Positions 8,042 to 15,402 of a DNA stretch of 64,000 nt are shown here, piece by piece (positions within the stretch are counted from its first letter, which is position 1; each line of letters begins with the position of its first letter). Where the stretch lies: positions 3,553,549 to 3,617,548 of the forward strand of contig JAXHLS010000002.1 of NCBI GenBank assembly GCA_034522055.1. Reading direction: 5' to 3'. This DNA comes from Gammaproteobacteria bacterium. GTDB taxonomy: Bacteria > Pseudomonadota > Gammaproteobacteria > JAABTG01. A program made the position numbers and the translations under genes. The notes below the pieces were generated by a model. It ran no database searches and was not told the DNA's origin. It saw nothing but the letters and a program-made list of their open reading frames with translations.

Positions 8042-8097
8042 ACGCTTATGCCGCGCGCGGCATAAGCGTCATCATGCCGACAACCGGATTATGCCGA
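8036..8097. repeat. RIT-1 left end: core, 28-bp palindrome, inverted core, terminal repeat
   Basis: ATGATG (8036-8041), palindrome with arms ACGCTTATGCCGCG / CGCGGCATAAGCGT (8042-8069), CATCAT (8070-8075), then the 22-bp terminal repeat (8076-8097). Together the first three parts make a 40-bp perfect palindrome. The terminal repeat also contains TTATGCCGA, a relative of the hairpin arm, which suggests a shared recombinase-binding word. A probable promoter for the trio lies between this end and the start at 8225. Confidence 0.88.
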
Positions 8098-8224
8098 GTG
8101 ATCGGCAATCCTTTGCTTTTTTCTCTCCTAGTTTTGCCTAGTTACGGCCATAGCACGGTTTTCAGACGCGGCATAATCCGGTCATCTCTCCGGACTGACA
8201 ATAGGGTCAGGAAGGAGAAGAGAC

Positions 8225-9469
8225 ATGCTCAAAGAGTTCTTAAAACAGGGCGATTTCCTCGAGCGCTTACACAGTAACCCGCTGCGGGAACACCTCGATT
8301 CGTTCTCGACCTCACTGGTCGAGGAAGCCTACGCTTCGTCGACAGTCCGATTGAAGCTTCTCTGGGTCGTCGAATTTGGTTGGTGGCTGCAAGAGGAGCA
8401 GCTCACAGCTGAGCAGCTCAGCGAGCACATTGTCGATCGGTTCCTGAAGGAGTTGCAGCGCCTGGGACAGCTGCAGCGAGGTCAAAGGCCGACCACCCTA
8501 AGGTTTGTTGCGTATCTGCAGAGTCAGGGGGTCATTCCGTTTCCTGAGCCGGTTTGTGACACCTCGCCGCTGGCCGAGCTCGAGCGCCGGTACGAGCGCT
8601 ATCTGCGAACCGAACGCGGCCTGACCACGGCGACGGTGTTGAACTACCGGCCCGCTGCCCATGGTTTTCTGGTCCATCATTTCGGCGACGGCCCCTTGCG
8701 TATCGAGGAGCTGACGGGATCGGACATCTCCACCTACGTCCTTACCCACGCTCGCTGCCAAGGCGCAAAAAGAGCGCAGCTTCTAGTCACGGCACTGCGC
8801 TCGTTCTTTCGATTCTTGTTGCGCGAGGCGAAGACCCAGATCGATCTGGCCGCTTGTGTGCCGGCCGTCGCGGATTGGCGCTTGTCGTCCGTTCCCAAAT
8901 TCCTGACCGCGGAGGAGATCCAACGCCTGTTGGATGGCTGCGATCGCACGACAGCGACAGGGAGACGCGACTATGCGGTCCTGGTCCTCCTCGCCCGCCT
9001 TGGACTACGTGCCGGCGAGGTCGTCGCCCTCGAAATCGATGACATCAATTGGCGAGCCGGCGAAGTGATGATTCGCGGGAAAGGCTTCGTGCATGAGCGC
9101 TTACCGTTGCTCACCGAACCGGGAGAGGCGATGGCTGCCTACTTGCGTCGGGATCGTCCCGAGACCCGCTCGCGCCGGGTCTTCGTTCGCATGAAGGCAC
9201 CCCATTCGGGCTTCGCCGGGCCATCAACCGTCTCGACCATTGTTCGGCGCGCTCTGGAACGCGCCAGTCTCCAACCGCCTGCCAAGGGCGCCCACCTACT
9301 CCGCCACACCCTGGCGACGGAGATGCTCCGAGGGGGTGCATCCATGAGCGAGATCGGCCAAGTGCTCCGACATCGCTCCCCGAACACCACGGAGATTTAC
9401 GCCAAAGTCGACCTCTCCGGTCTCCGCTCCCTTGCCCCACCGTGGCCGGACATAGGGGGTGGGCAATGA
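8225..9469 (+). CDS. RIT-1 tyrosine recombinase, first gene
   Basis: This 414-residue recombinase has an ATG at 8225 preceded by a strong GGAAGGAG site. An N-terminal domain of about 110 residues is followed by a SAM-like domain (LERRYERYLRTERGLTTATV), a short helical region and the catalytic domain: Box I RLGLRAGEVVALE (near 260), Box II HLLRHTLATEML (near 358), GQVLRHRSPNTTEIY with the Tyr near 391. The stop overlaps the next start as ATGA. In RIT elements the three recombinases are believed to act together. The division of labour between them is not known. Confidence 0.9.
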   Translation: MLKEFLKQGDFLERLHSNPLREHLDSFSTSLVEEAYASSTVRLKLLWVVEFGWWLQEEQLTAEQLSEHIVDRFLKELQRLGQLQRGQRPTTLRFVAYLQSQGVIPFPEPVCDTSPLAELERRYERYLRTERGLTTATVLNYRPAAHGFLVHHFGDGPLRIEELTGSDISTYVLTHARCQGAKRAQLLVTALRSFFRFLLREAKTQIDLAACVPAVADWRLSSVPKFLTAEEIQRLLDGCDRTTATGRRDYAVLVLLARLGLRAGEVVALEIDDINWRAGEVMIRGKGFVHERLPLLTEPGEAMAAYLRRDRPETRSRRVFVRMKAPHSGFAGPSTVSTIVRRALERASLQPPAKGAHLLRHTLATEMLRGGASMSEIGQVLRHRSPNTTEIYAKVDLSGLRSLAPPWPDIGGGQ

Positions 9470-10407
9470 ACCAGCTACGTGACGCTTTGGAGGAGTATCT
9501 TGCCGTGCGCCGGAGCCTGGGATTTGGCCTGCGGATACCGGCGAGCTTGCTACATAACTTTGTCTCCTTTCTGGAAGCCAACGAGGCGACCTATATTACC
9601 CGAGCGTTGGCGATTCGCTGGGCCGAACAACCCCGCGACGCGCAGCTAGCCACATGGGCGGGGCGCCTGGGAGTGGTGCGTCGCTTCGCCCGCTGGCGCA
9701 GCGTGACCGATCCGCGCACCGAGATCCCACCGGATGGCCTCTTGCCTTACCGCTACCACCGTAACCCTCCTTACATTTACACCGATGAGGAGATCGAGCG
9801 GCTCCTTGGCGCCGCCGCAGGGCTGCCTTCCGCCAATGGCCTGAAAGCCCGCAGCTACTTGACGCTGTTCGGCCTGCTTTCCGTCACGGGCATGCGCGTA
9901 AGCGAAGCACTCATGCTCGATCGTGTGGATGTCGATTTGGAGCAAGGAATCCTTACCATACGACGCACGAAGTTCGGCAAGTCACGGTTGGTGCCAGTCC
10001 ATCGCTCAACCCGCGATGCGCTGGAAAGCTACGACACGCAAAGAACGCGTGTGTTTCCCCGCCCGGAAACACCGGCATTCTTTCTCTCCGAGCGTGGTCG
10101 ACGCATCACGGAGTGGAGCGCGCGTTACACCTTCGCGAAACTCTCCCAACGGATCGGCCTGCGCGGCGCCGCGAAGGGTCACGGGCGCGGACCGCGGATT
10201 CATGACATGCGCCACCGATTTGCGGCCCGCACGTTACTGCAATGGTACCGCGCGGGGGTCGATGTCGAGCACGAGTTACCCAAGCTTGCCACCTATCTTG
10301 GCCACGTTCACGTGAATGAGACCTACTGGTATCTCGAGGCCGTCCCGGAACTCCTCCAGTTGGCCACCAAGCGCCTGATGGAGAAGGCCGAGGAGGTCCG
10401 CTCATGA
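9466..10407 (+). CDS. RIT-1 tyrosine recombinase, second gene
   Basis: This 313-residue recombinase starts at the ATG at 9466 inside ATGA, which overlaps the stop of the first gene; an upstream ATG in the same frame (9442) is less likely because the sister elements start at the overlap. Domains: N-terminal LRDALEEYLAVRRSLGFGLR, then the catalytic domain with SVTGMRVSEALML (Arg near 144), IHDMRHRFAARTLL (Box II near 247) and YLGHVHVNETYWYLEA with the Tyr near 287. This type contains the TKFGKSR(L/W)VP segment typical of the middle RIT protein. It ends ATGA-overlapped with the third gene. Confidence 0.9.
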   Translation: MNQLRDALEEYLAVRRSLGFGLRIPASLLHNFVSFLEANEATYITRALAIRWAEQPRDAQLATWAGRLGVVRRFARWRSVTDPRTEIPPDGLLPYRYHRNPPYIYTDEEIERLLGAAAGLPSANGLKARSYLTLFGLLSVTGMRVSEALMLDRVDVDLEQGILTIRRTKFGKSRLVPVHRSTRDALESYDTQRTRVFPRPETPAFFLSERGRRITEWSARYTFAKLSQRIGLRGAAKGHGRGPRIHDMRHRFAARTLLQWYRAGVDVEHELPKLATYLGHVHVNETYWYLEAVPELLQLATKRLMEKAEEVRS

Positions 10408-11399
10408 TCGCCAACAGCTTTCCCGCCATGCTTCAATCCTTTTTCACGGAGCGCCTATTTCGGCAACGCTGCGCCAGCGGACACACCATCGCTGGATACC
10501 GTGATGCCTTCCGTCTTCTTCTGCGTTACGCAGCAGAACGCCTCGGCACAGCGCCCTCGAAACTGCGGCTCGAGGATCTCGATGCGTCCTTCATCGGGCA
10601 GTTCCTCGATCATCTCGAACAGGAGCGGGGAAACAGCGCGCGCACCCGCAACGCCCGCCTGGCTGCAATCCATTCGTTCTTTCAATATGTCGCTTTGGAG
10701 GAGCCCGCCCATGCGCTGCTTTGCCAGCGCGTCCTGGCCATGCCGAACAAACGCCATGAGCGCCGGCTGATCGAGTTTCTCCACCGCGATGAGATCGATG
10801 CATTGATCGCCGCTCCAGACCCCTCCACGTGGATCGGCCGCCGGGATCGAACCTTCCTGACCGTGGCCGTTCAGACAGGACTGCGGGTTTCTGAACTGAT
10901 CGGACTTCGCTGTCAGGACGTCGTTCTGGAAACCGGGGCCCATGTGACATGCCTAGGAAAAGGCAGAAAACAACGCGCAACACCACTGAGTGAGGAAGTT
11001 GCGGCCATGTTGGGCAGTTGGCTGCAAGAGCGTAACGGCTTGCCTCAAGAGCCAGTCTTTCCCAGCAGCCGCGGCGGGCCACTCAGCCGGGATGCGATCG
11101 AACGCCTGGTCGCAAAACATGCCAAGATAGCCGAGCAAAGCTGTCCCTCCCTGCGCCGCAAAAAAGTGACCGCCCATGTCCTGAGGCACAGCGCCGCGAT
11201 GGACCTTTTGCAGCACGGTATCGATCGATCGGTGATTGCCCTCTGGCTGGGACATGAGTCCGTGGAAACGACACAGATGTATCTCCATGCAGACCTCCGC
11301 CTGAAGGAGCAGGCGCTGTCTCGCACCACGCCCCGAGGGATCGAACCGGCTCGCTACCGCCCCGACGACCAGCTGCTGGCATTCCTCGAGAGCCTGTGA
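10404..11399 (+). CDS. RIT-1 tyrosine recombinase, third gene
   Basis: This 331-residue recombinase starts in the ATGA overlap. The SAM-like domain (FTERLFRQRCASGHTIAGYR) is followed by the catalytic domain with QTGLRVSELIGL (Arg near 160), HVLRHSAAMDLL (Box II near 257) and ALWLGHESVETTQMYLHAD (Tyr near 292). The protein is close in sequence to the RIT-4 third protein and identical to RIT-2's. The stop at 11399 lies about 55 bases from the right terminal repeat, and between them is a GC-rich stretch without a further gene. Confidence 0.9.
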   Translation: MIANSFPAMLQSFFTERLFRQRCASGHTIAGYRDAFRLLLRYAAERLGTAPSKLRLEDLDASFIGQFLDHLEQERGNSARTRNARLAAIHSFFQYVALEEPAHALLCQRVLAMPNKRHERRLIEFLHRDEIDALIAAPDPSTWIGRRDRTFLTVAVQTGLRVSELIGLRCQDVVLETGAHVTCLGKGRKQRATPLSEEVAAMLGSWLQERNGLPQEPVFPSSRGGPLSRDAIERLVAKHAKIAEQSCPSLRRKKVTAHVLRHSAAMDLLQHGIDRSVIALWLGHESVETTQMYLHADLRLKEQALSRTTPRGIEPARYRPDDQLLAFLESL

Positions 11400-11455
11400 T
11401 TATGCCGACTCGAGGCACCGCCCGAGCGCCGCCAGCCGCTTTCCAGCAGCGCGAT

Positions 11456-11483
11456 TCGGCATAATCCGGTTGTCGGCATGATG
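11456..11483. repeat. RIT-1 right terminal repeat and core
   Basis: TCGGCATAATCCGGTTGTCG... (11456-11477) is the exact complement of 8076-8097 and is followed by the core ATGATG (11478-11483). This end has no hairpin, unlike the left end. Sequence beyond it, CCGCAGGTC, is the DLR codons of the RIT-4 second recombinase. Confidence 0.9.
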
Positions 11484-12236
11484 CCGCAGGTCCTGAATGC
11501 GCGGTGCCGGATGACCGCCGCGGGCGGTCCACTGGAGCCGTCGGCGCAGCTGGGCGAAGGCGTACTCGATATTTCGGGGCCGGGCTGGACGCCCGGCATC
11601 ACCGACGAAGAAGGCCTCGCTGGGGGCGGCTCGCGGGTCGCGGTCCCGGATCTGCGCATAGCGCCGCAGAACCCGGGTCGTGGTGGGATGCAGGGGTACC
11701 CAGCGGGACTTGCCGAACTTGGTGTGCCGGATCAGCAGCACCCCTTGCGCGAGATCCACATCCTCACGGGTGAGTCCTGTGGCCTCCGAGAGCCGCAGGC
11801 CGGTGGCGGCGATGAGCCCAAAGATTGCCCGGCAACACAGGGCCCGCAGGCTACCCGGAGGGTGCAACTTCTTGGTGGCATTGAGCAGCGCGCGGATCTC
11901 GCCCTCGGTGTAGATATGTGGCGTCAGGCGGCGGTGGCCGCGGCCGAGAAGCCGCCGTGGCGGCACCTGAGTGCCGGGCTCGAGATGCTGCCAGAAGCGC
12001 GCGAGCCCGCGCAGGACCTCGAGACGCCGGGGTGCGGTCAGGGGGCTTGGCCGGGGTGAGGCCGTGGCCCAGCGCACGGCGAGGTCCAGGGTCAACGGCC
12101 CCTGATGGCCGCACTGCTCGGCGAACTCGGCGAAGCGCAGCAGCTGCTGGCCTTCGATGCGGAGCGCGTAGCCCGCGTGGCGGCGCTCGGCCAGGTAGCG
12201 CTCCACTCTGGCCCGCATGGTGACGGGCGCGTTCAT
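11478..12236 (-). pseudogene. RIT-4 second recombinase, N-terminal part
   Basis: Starts at the ATG at 12236, overlapping the end of the upstream recombinase. It contains the N-terminal domain (RARVERYLAERRHAGYALR) and the first half of the catalytic domain: ATGLRLSEATGL with the first catalytic Arg, and TKFGKSRWVPLHP. It ends abruptly after RIQDLRH, where RIT-1 begins, and then reads a few codons of RIT-1. The second Arg, last His and Tyr are in the other piece at 7850-8041. The split is exactly in Box II. Confidence 0.88.
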
Positions 12237-13498
12237 GGCCGTCTCCCCGGCCAGGGCAGCGCCACCTTCTTCAACCCTTCGAGGTCGACTTTGGCGTAAA
12301 TCATGGTCGTGTCGAGGCTACGATGGCGCAGCAGATCGGCGATGGCCTTGAACGAGGCACCGCTCTGGACGAGCCGACAGGCGATGGTGTGGCGCAGCAC
12401 ATGGGGCCCGGGGAGTCGCGTGGCTAGTCCACATCGCCGGGCCGCGTTGCGGATCGCCCCCCGGATGGTGGTGGGCGTCACCGGTCTCTCGAGGGGTGGG
12501 CGATGGCGCAGGAACAGGTCGCGGCGTGGCGTCGCGCGACGCCCGGAACGCAGGTAGGCCACGATGGCTCGAGCGGTCGTCGGCGGCAATGGCAACACGT
12601 CGGTGCGTCTGCCCTTCGAGCGGATCCGGATCTGGCCCTGCTGCCAGTCTAGGTCGTCGAGCTGCAGCCGCCCGATCTCGGCAGTTCGCAGCCCGAGATC
12701 CACGTAGCAGCGGGCAATGGCATAGTCCCGGCGCCCGTTCGCGGTGCGGCGATCGAAGGCCCCGAGGAGCTGCTCCACCTCCTGCCGCGAGAGCCCCCGT
12801 GGCAGCTGGCTCAGCCGCCACTGCGCCACGTGGGGCACTGCGCCGGCGAGGGACGCAGTGTCCATACCCTGGACAGCCTTGAAGCGCAGGTAGCTCCGCA
12901 GCGCGATGCAGACCTGCTTGACCGAGGTGGGCTTCCAGCCCGCGGTGTGCTCCGTCACGAACCGCGCAATGTCGTCCGGGGCGAGCGTTGCCATCTGAAG
13001 GGCACCCTGGACGAAGTGCGCGAGGAGGAAGTGATAAACGTGCTTCAGCTGACCCTGGTATCGGGTCACCGCCTGCAGGCCTCGGACATCGGCGAGATAG
13101 GTGTCGAAGGCTTGGAGCTCAGCCTCGATCGCTGCGGGGATGGCCAGGGCGCTCTCGGCGCTCAGTCCTTCGGTCCGGAGCTGGGCGAGCAGCTGGACCA
13201 ATGCTGCGCGGACATCCGCTCTCGACCGAACGCAGCACGGCGCGCATCGGCATTGGGGCAGATGGTCGTCAACGAAGCGACGGACCAGCTCCTCGTCGAT
13301 CTCCCCGATGGCATTCAGTCGCGGTGCGGACCAATGGGCGAAATGGGCAACGGCCCGCAGATAGCGGTCGATAGTGCCTGGGGCGTAGCCGCGTGCCTCC
13401 AGCCAGGCCACGTAGGGCTCCGCATGAGAATCCAGAACCGTACCGGCGAACCACCCTCGGGTGGCGCGCGATAACCGAGATGAGAACGAGAGGGACAT
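12233..13498 (-). CDS. RIT-4 tyrosine recombinase, first gene
   Basis: This 421-residue recombinase starts at the ATG at 13498. It has a long N-terminal region including a Cys-rich stretch (CRCAPCCVRSRADVRAAL), which is common in first-position RIT proteins, then a SAM-like domain (FDTYLADVRGLQAVTRY), and the catalytic domain: DLGLRTAEIGRLQ (Box I), HVLRHTIACRLV (Box II) and DLLRHRSLDTTMIYAKVD (Tyr). The gene appears intact. The start is preceded by AGGAGTGCCGCC. Since the second gene of the trio is broken by RIT-1, the element is probably not mobile by itself. Confidence 0.85.
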   Translation of the reverse strand: MSLSFSSRLSRATRGWFAGTVLDSHAEPYVAWLEARGYAPGTIDRYLRAVAHFAHWSAPRLNAIGEIDEELVRRFVDDHLPQCRCAPCCVRSRADVRAALVQLLAQLRTEGLSAESALAIPAAIEAELQAFDTYLADVRGLQAVTRYQGQLKHVYHFLLAHFVQGALQMATLAPDDIARFVTEHTAGWKPTSVKQVCIALRSYLRFKAVQGMDTASLAGAVPHVAQWRLSQLPRGLSRQEVEQLLGAFDRRTANGRRDYAIARCYVDLGLRTAEIGRLQLDDLDWQQGQIRIRSKGRRTDVLPLPPTTARAIVAYLRSGRRATPRRDLFLRHRPPLERPVTPTTIRGAIRNAARRCGLATRLPGPHVLRHTIACRLVQSGASFKAIADLLRHRSLDTTMIYAKVDLEGLKKVALPWPGRRP

Positions 13499-13647
13499 GG
13501 CGGCACTCCTTCATGACGGATGAACCTCGAAGGAAAGCACCGCTGCTTATGCACGACAACTCAGCACCGAAGGAAGGTGACCGGTTAGTAAAATCAAGCC
13601 GTTAAGGTGGCAACGCGCGGCGAACCTTGCATAATCGAGAGGCTTAC
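13499..13647. other. Junction region between RIT-4 and IS66
   Basis: This stretch of about 150 bases upstream of the RIT-4 first gene holds no gene. At 13626-13652 the minus strand reads TTATGTAAGCCTCTCGATTA, which contains the GTAAGC start typical of IS66-family ends, directly abutting the cut-off IS66 tnpC (after FAVGR). The expected RIT-4 terminal repeat is not visible. The region may be a deletion joint between an element end and IS66. Confidence 0.4.
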
Positions 13648-14025
13648 ATAACGCCGGCCAACCGCAAACGGCCGGATGGCGTTTTCCGCCAGGGCATTGC
13701 TGATATGCAGCCGGCCATCGGCGCAGTAACCGACCAGCAGGTCCCACTGGTTGAGGGTGTACGCCATGGCCTTGGCCGTCAGGCTGTCTTTCGGCACGCG
13801 ACTGATGTTGGCCTTTAACCACGTCTCCAGATCATCGAGCACGGGCTGGCTGAGCTGTTGCCGTTGCGCGGTCCTCTGCTCTGGGGGCAGATCCTTGATA
13901 CGGACCTCGATACGATACAGCTTGCGGATCTTGCCAATGGCCACGTCCGCCTTGCTGACCTTGTCGCTTTTTCGGGTCGCCGGCGCAGCCTTGGCGGCTT
14001 CGACAAACTTTCGCCGCGCATGGTC
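13648..14025 (-). pseudogene. tnpC: IS66 tnpC, C-terminal part
   Basis: Reading leftward from the RIT-3 junction: DHARRKFVEAAKAAPATRK, then GKIRKLYRIE and HISNALAENAIRPFAVGR. These are the segments after the GCWDH motif of IS66 TnpC, including the catalytic Glu (AEN). After GR the sequence departs from the family (RYVSLSIMQGSP), so the last 50 or so residues are lost. The frame is continuous with the N-terminal part at 21035-22051 if RIT-3 and one ATGGTC are removed. Confidence 0.85.
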
Positions 14026-14083
14026 CTTATCTGGATCTCGAGATAAGGACCATTATCCCGCGTCCCGTTTTATCCGGAGTCAG
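14020..14083. repeat. RIT-3 left end: core, hairpin, inverted core, 30-bp terminal repeat
   Basis: ATGGTC (14020-14025), imperfect palindrome CTTATCTGGATCTCGAGATA... (14026-14047), GACCAT (14048-14053), then the terminal repeat (14054-14083). The outer arms, including the cores, form a 13-bp perfect stem with an 8-base loop. Same plan as RIT-1 and RIT-4 but unrelated sequence. Confidence 0.88.
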
Positions 14084-14234
14084 TGCTTGGCAGCCGTGGC
14101 GTGAAAGCGCGGCGGGAGGTTTTTGCTCCAGATAAAAAAGGTGCTGTGGAAAGCCCCAGCAGCTGCTCGCCGATGAATATCCGCTGCCGGGAGTGGTCAG
14201 AATAAGTGACGTTTGAAGGGACCTGCGTTGTGCG

Positions 14235-14855
14235 ATGCAATTACGATTCAAGACCACCCTCAGCAGTCGTGAATACGTCACGCATCAAGCATGGCGGGAT
14301 GCCGCTCTGGAACGCTGTCCGCTGCATCCAGATGGCGGGTGCTCCTTTGCCCGGCACGGCACCTATGGGCGCGTTGAACCGCCTGGCACCCGCATTCCTC
14401 GCTGGTATTGCCCCGAAGGTCACCGCACATTCAGTCTGCTGGCGGATTGCTTGGCCTCGCGGCTGCCCGGATCGGTCAGCGACCTGGAGCGGGTGGTCAT
14501 AGAAGTCGAGCAAGCCAGGAGCCTGGAAGCGGCTGCCGACAGCCTGCGCACAGACGACATCTCGCTCCCAGCGGCAATTCGCTGGACGCGGCGCCGCGTC
14601 CAGCGGGTACATACCGCGCTCCGGATCTTGTTCGATCTCATCCCGGAATGCCTCTGCGGTTGTCAGCCCACTGTCAGCGCGCTTCGACAGTGGCTCGGTG
14701 TGGAATGGGTCCTTCCCGAGGTGCGGGAAATAGCCGCTATGTACCTCGGCGTGCTGCCGTCTCCGGTTGGTTTTGCCTCTCCTCAGGCAAGCGCCAATCA
14801 CGGCGGACAAATCCAACACGATAAGGGGCCAGATCCGCCGCCCGGACTCCGTTAG
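14235..14855 (+). CDS. Cysteine-rich accessory protein of RIT-3
   Basis: This 206-residue protein lies between the RIT-3 left end and its first recombinase. The N-terminal half has a zinc-ribbon-like layout: CPLHPDGGCSFARHGTYGR, then WYCPEGHRTFSLLADCLA, in which CPxH...C and YCPEGH could bind Zn. It resembles short uncharacterised domains (DUF6431-like, from memory) often found beside transposases, followed by helical segments (RRRVQRVHTALRILF). The 3' end overlaps nothing and the next start is about 50 bases away. It may bind the element ends. RIT-1, RIT-2 and RIT-4 lack it. Confidence 0.6.
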   Translation: MQLRFKTTLSSREYVTHQAWRDAALERCPLHPDGGCSFARHGTYGRVEPPGTRIPRWYCPEGHRTFSLLADCLASRLPGSVSDLERVVIEVEQARSLEAAADSLRTDDISLPAAIRWTRRRVQRVHTALRILFDLIPECLCGCQPTVSALRQWLGVEWVLPEVREIAAMYLGVLPSPVGFASPQASANHGGQIQHDKGPDPPPGLR

Positions 14856-14903
14856 TTTTTCGATCATCGCGTCTGTTGACGCGTTGCGCGAGAAGCGGAT
14901 CAC

Positions 14904-15311
14904 ATGACCATTCCGACAAGCACCCAGCCGCGACGTACACAGGTGGTGCGGATCTGGCGGCAGAACCGCTGTCTGCGATCGAGCACGATCGGTGTGTATC
15001 TGCTTTGGGCGCAACGGTTCAGAGCCTACTGCCGCACACAGAAGCTCGTGGAGGTTTCGCAGCTCACCTTGGCTGGTGTCGACACCTTTGCGACCTGGTA
15101 TGCCAGCAAACGCGGGATCGATCGCCGCCTGGCCTTCGAGGGCGCACGCAGCGCCTTGCGGGCCTGGGCCCTCGCCTTGGAGGCAATGGACTGTCCGACC
15201 CCGCCATGGGAGCCCGCGCCGAAAACAGCATCACCGTTCTGCCCGTTGCTGGAGGAATTCGAGGAGCATCTCGCCCGGCATCGGGGAAATCCGCCGGCAA
15301 CACGAAAAAAG
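14904..15311 (+). pseudogene. RIT-3 first recombinase, N-terminal part
   Basis: From the ATG at 14904 the frame gives a SAM-like core-binding domain (VRIWRQNRCLRSSTIGVYLL, RAYCRTQKLVEVSQL) ending in RGNPPATRKK, where the ISL3-family IS begins at 15312. The 8-bp target duplication GAAAAAAG (15304-15311 and 18149-18156) brackets the IS. Removing the IS and one duplicate restores an uninterrupted frame of 406 codons with the part at 18149-18969. Confidence 0.88.
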
Positions 15312-15402
15312 GGCTCTTCAGGAAAATTTGTGGGTAAAAACGTAGATAACTAGCACTCCAGGGATGCAAATTTAGATTTTATTAGGGGAAGCGCATCCTG
15401 CT

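Larger units (their letters stand above)
8042..11477 (+). mobile_element. RIT-1: intact recombinase-in-trio element, 3436 bp
   Basis: The element carries three overlapping tyrosine recombinase genes and nothing else. A perfect 22-bp inverted repeat defines its ends: GCCGACAACCGGATTATGCC... at 8076-8097 and its complement at 11456-11477. At the left, a 28-bp perfect palindrome (8042-8069) plus CATCAT precedes the repeat. A 6-bp word, ATGATG, lies at both outer edges (8036-8041 and 11478-11483). RIT-2 at 59769-63204 is the same length and nearly identical but carries two single-base frameshifts. RIT-1 is the intact member and is inserted in RIT-4. Confidence 0.92.
6716..13640 (-). mobile_element. 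RIT-4: recombinase-in-trio element, interrupted by RIT-1
   Basis: Three tyrosine recombinase genes read leftward in the order 12233-13498, then 12236 to 7850 (split by RIT-1), then 6855-7853, each overlapping the next by about 4 bases, which is the hallmark of RIT elements. The left end (6716-6767) has the palindromic architecture seen at other RIT ends in this window. The right end is not clear: no copy of the left terminal repeat is found between 13499 and 13650, where the sequence passes into IS66. The outer boundary given is therefore approximate, and one end has probably been lost or rearranged. Confidence 0.7.
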
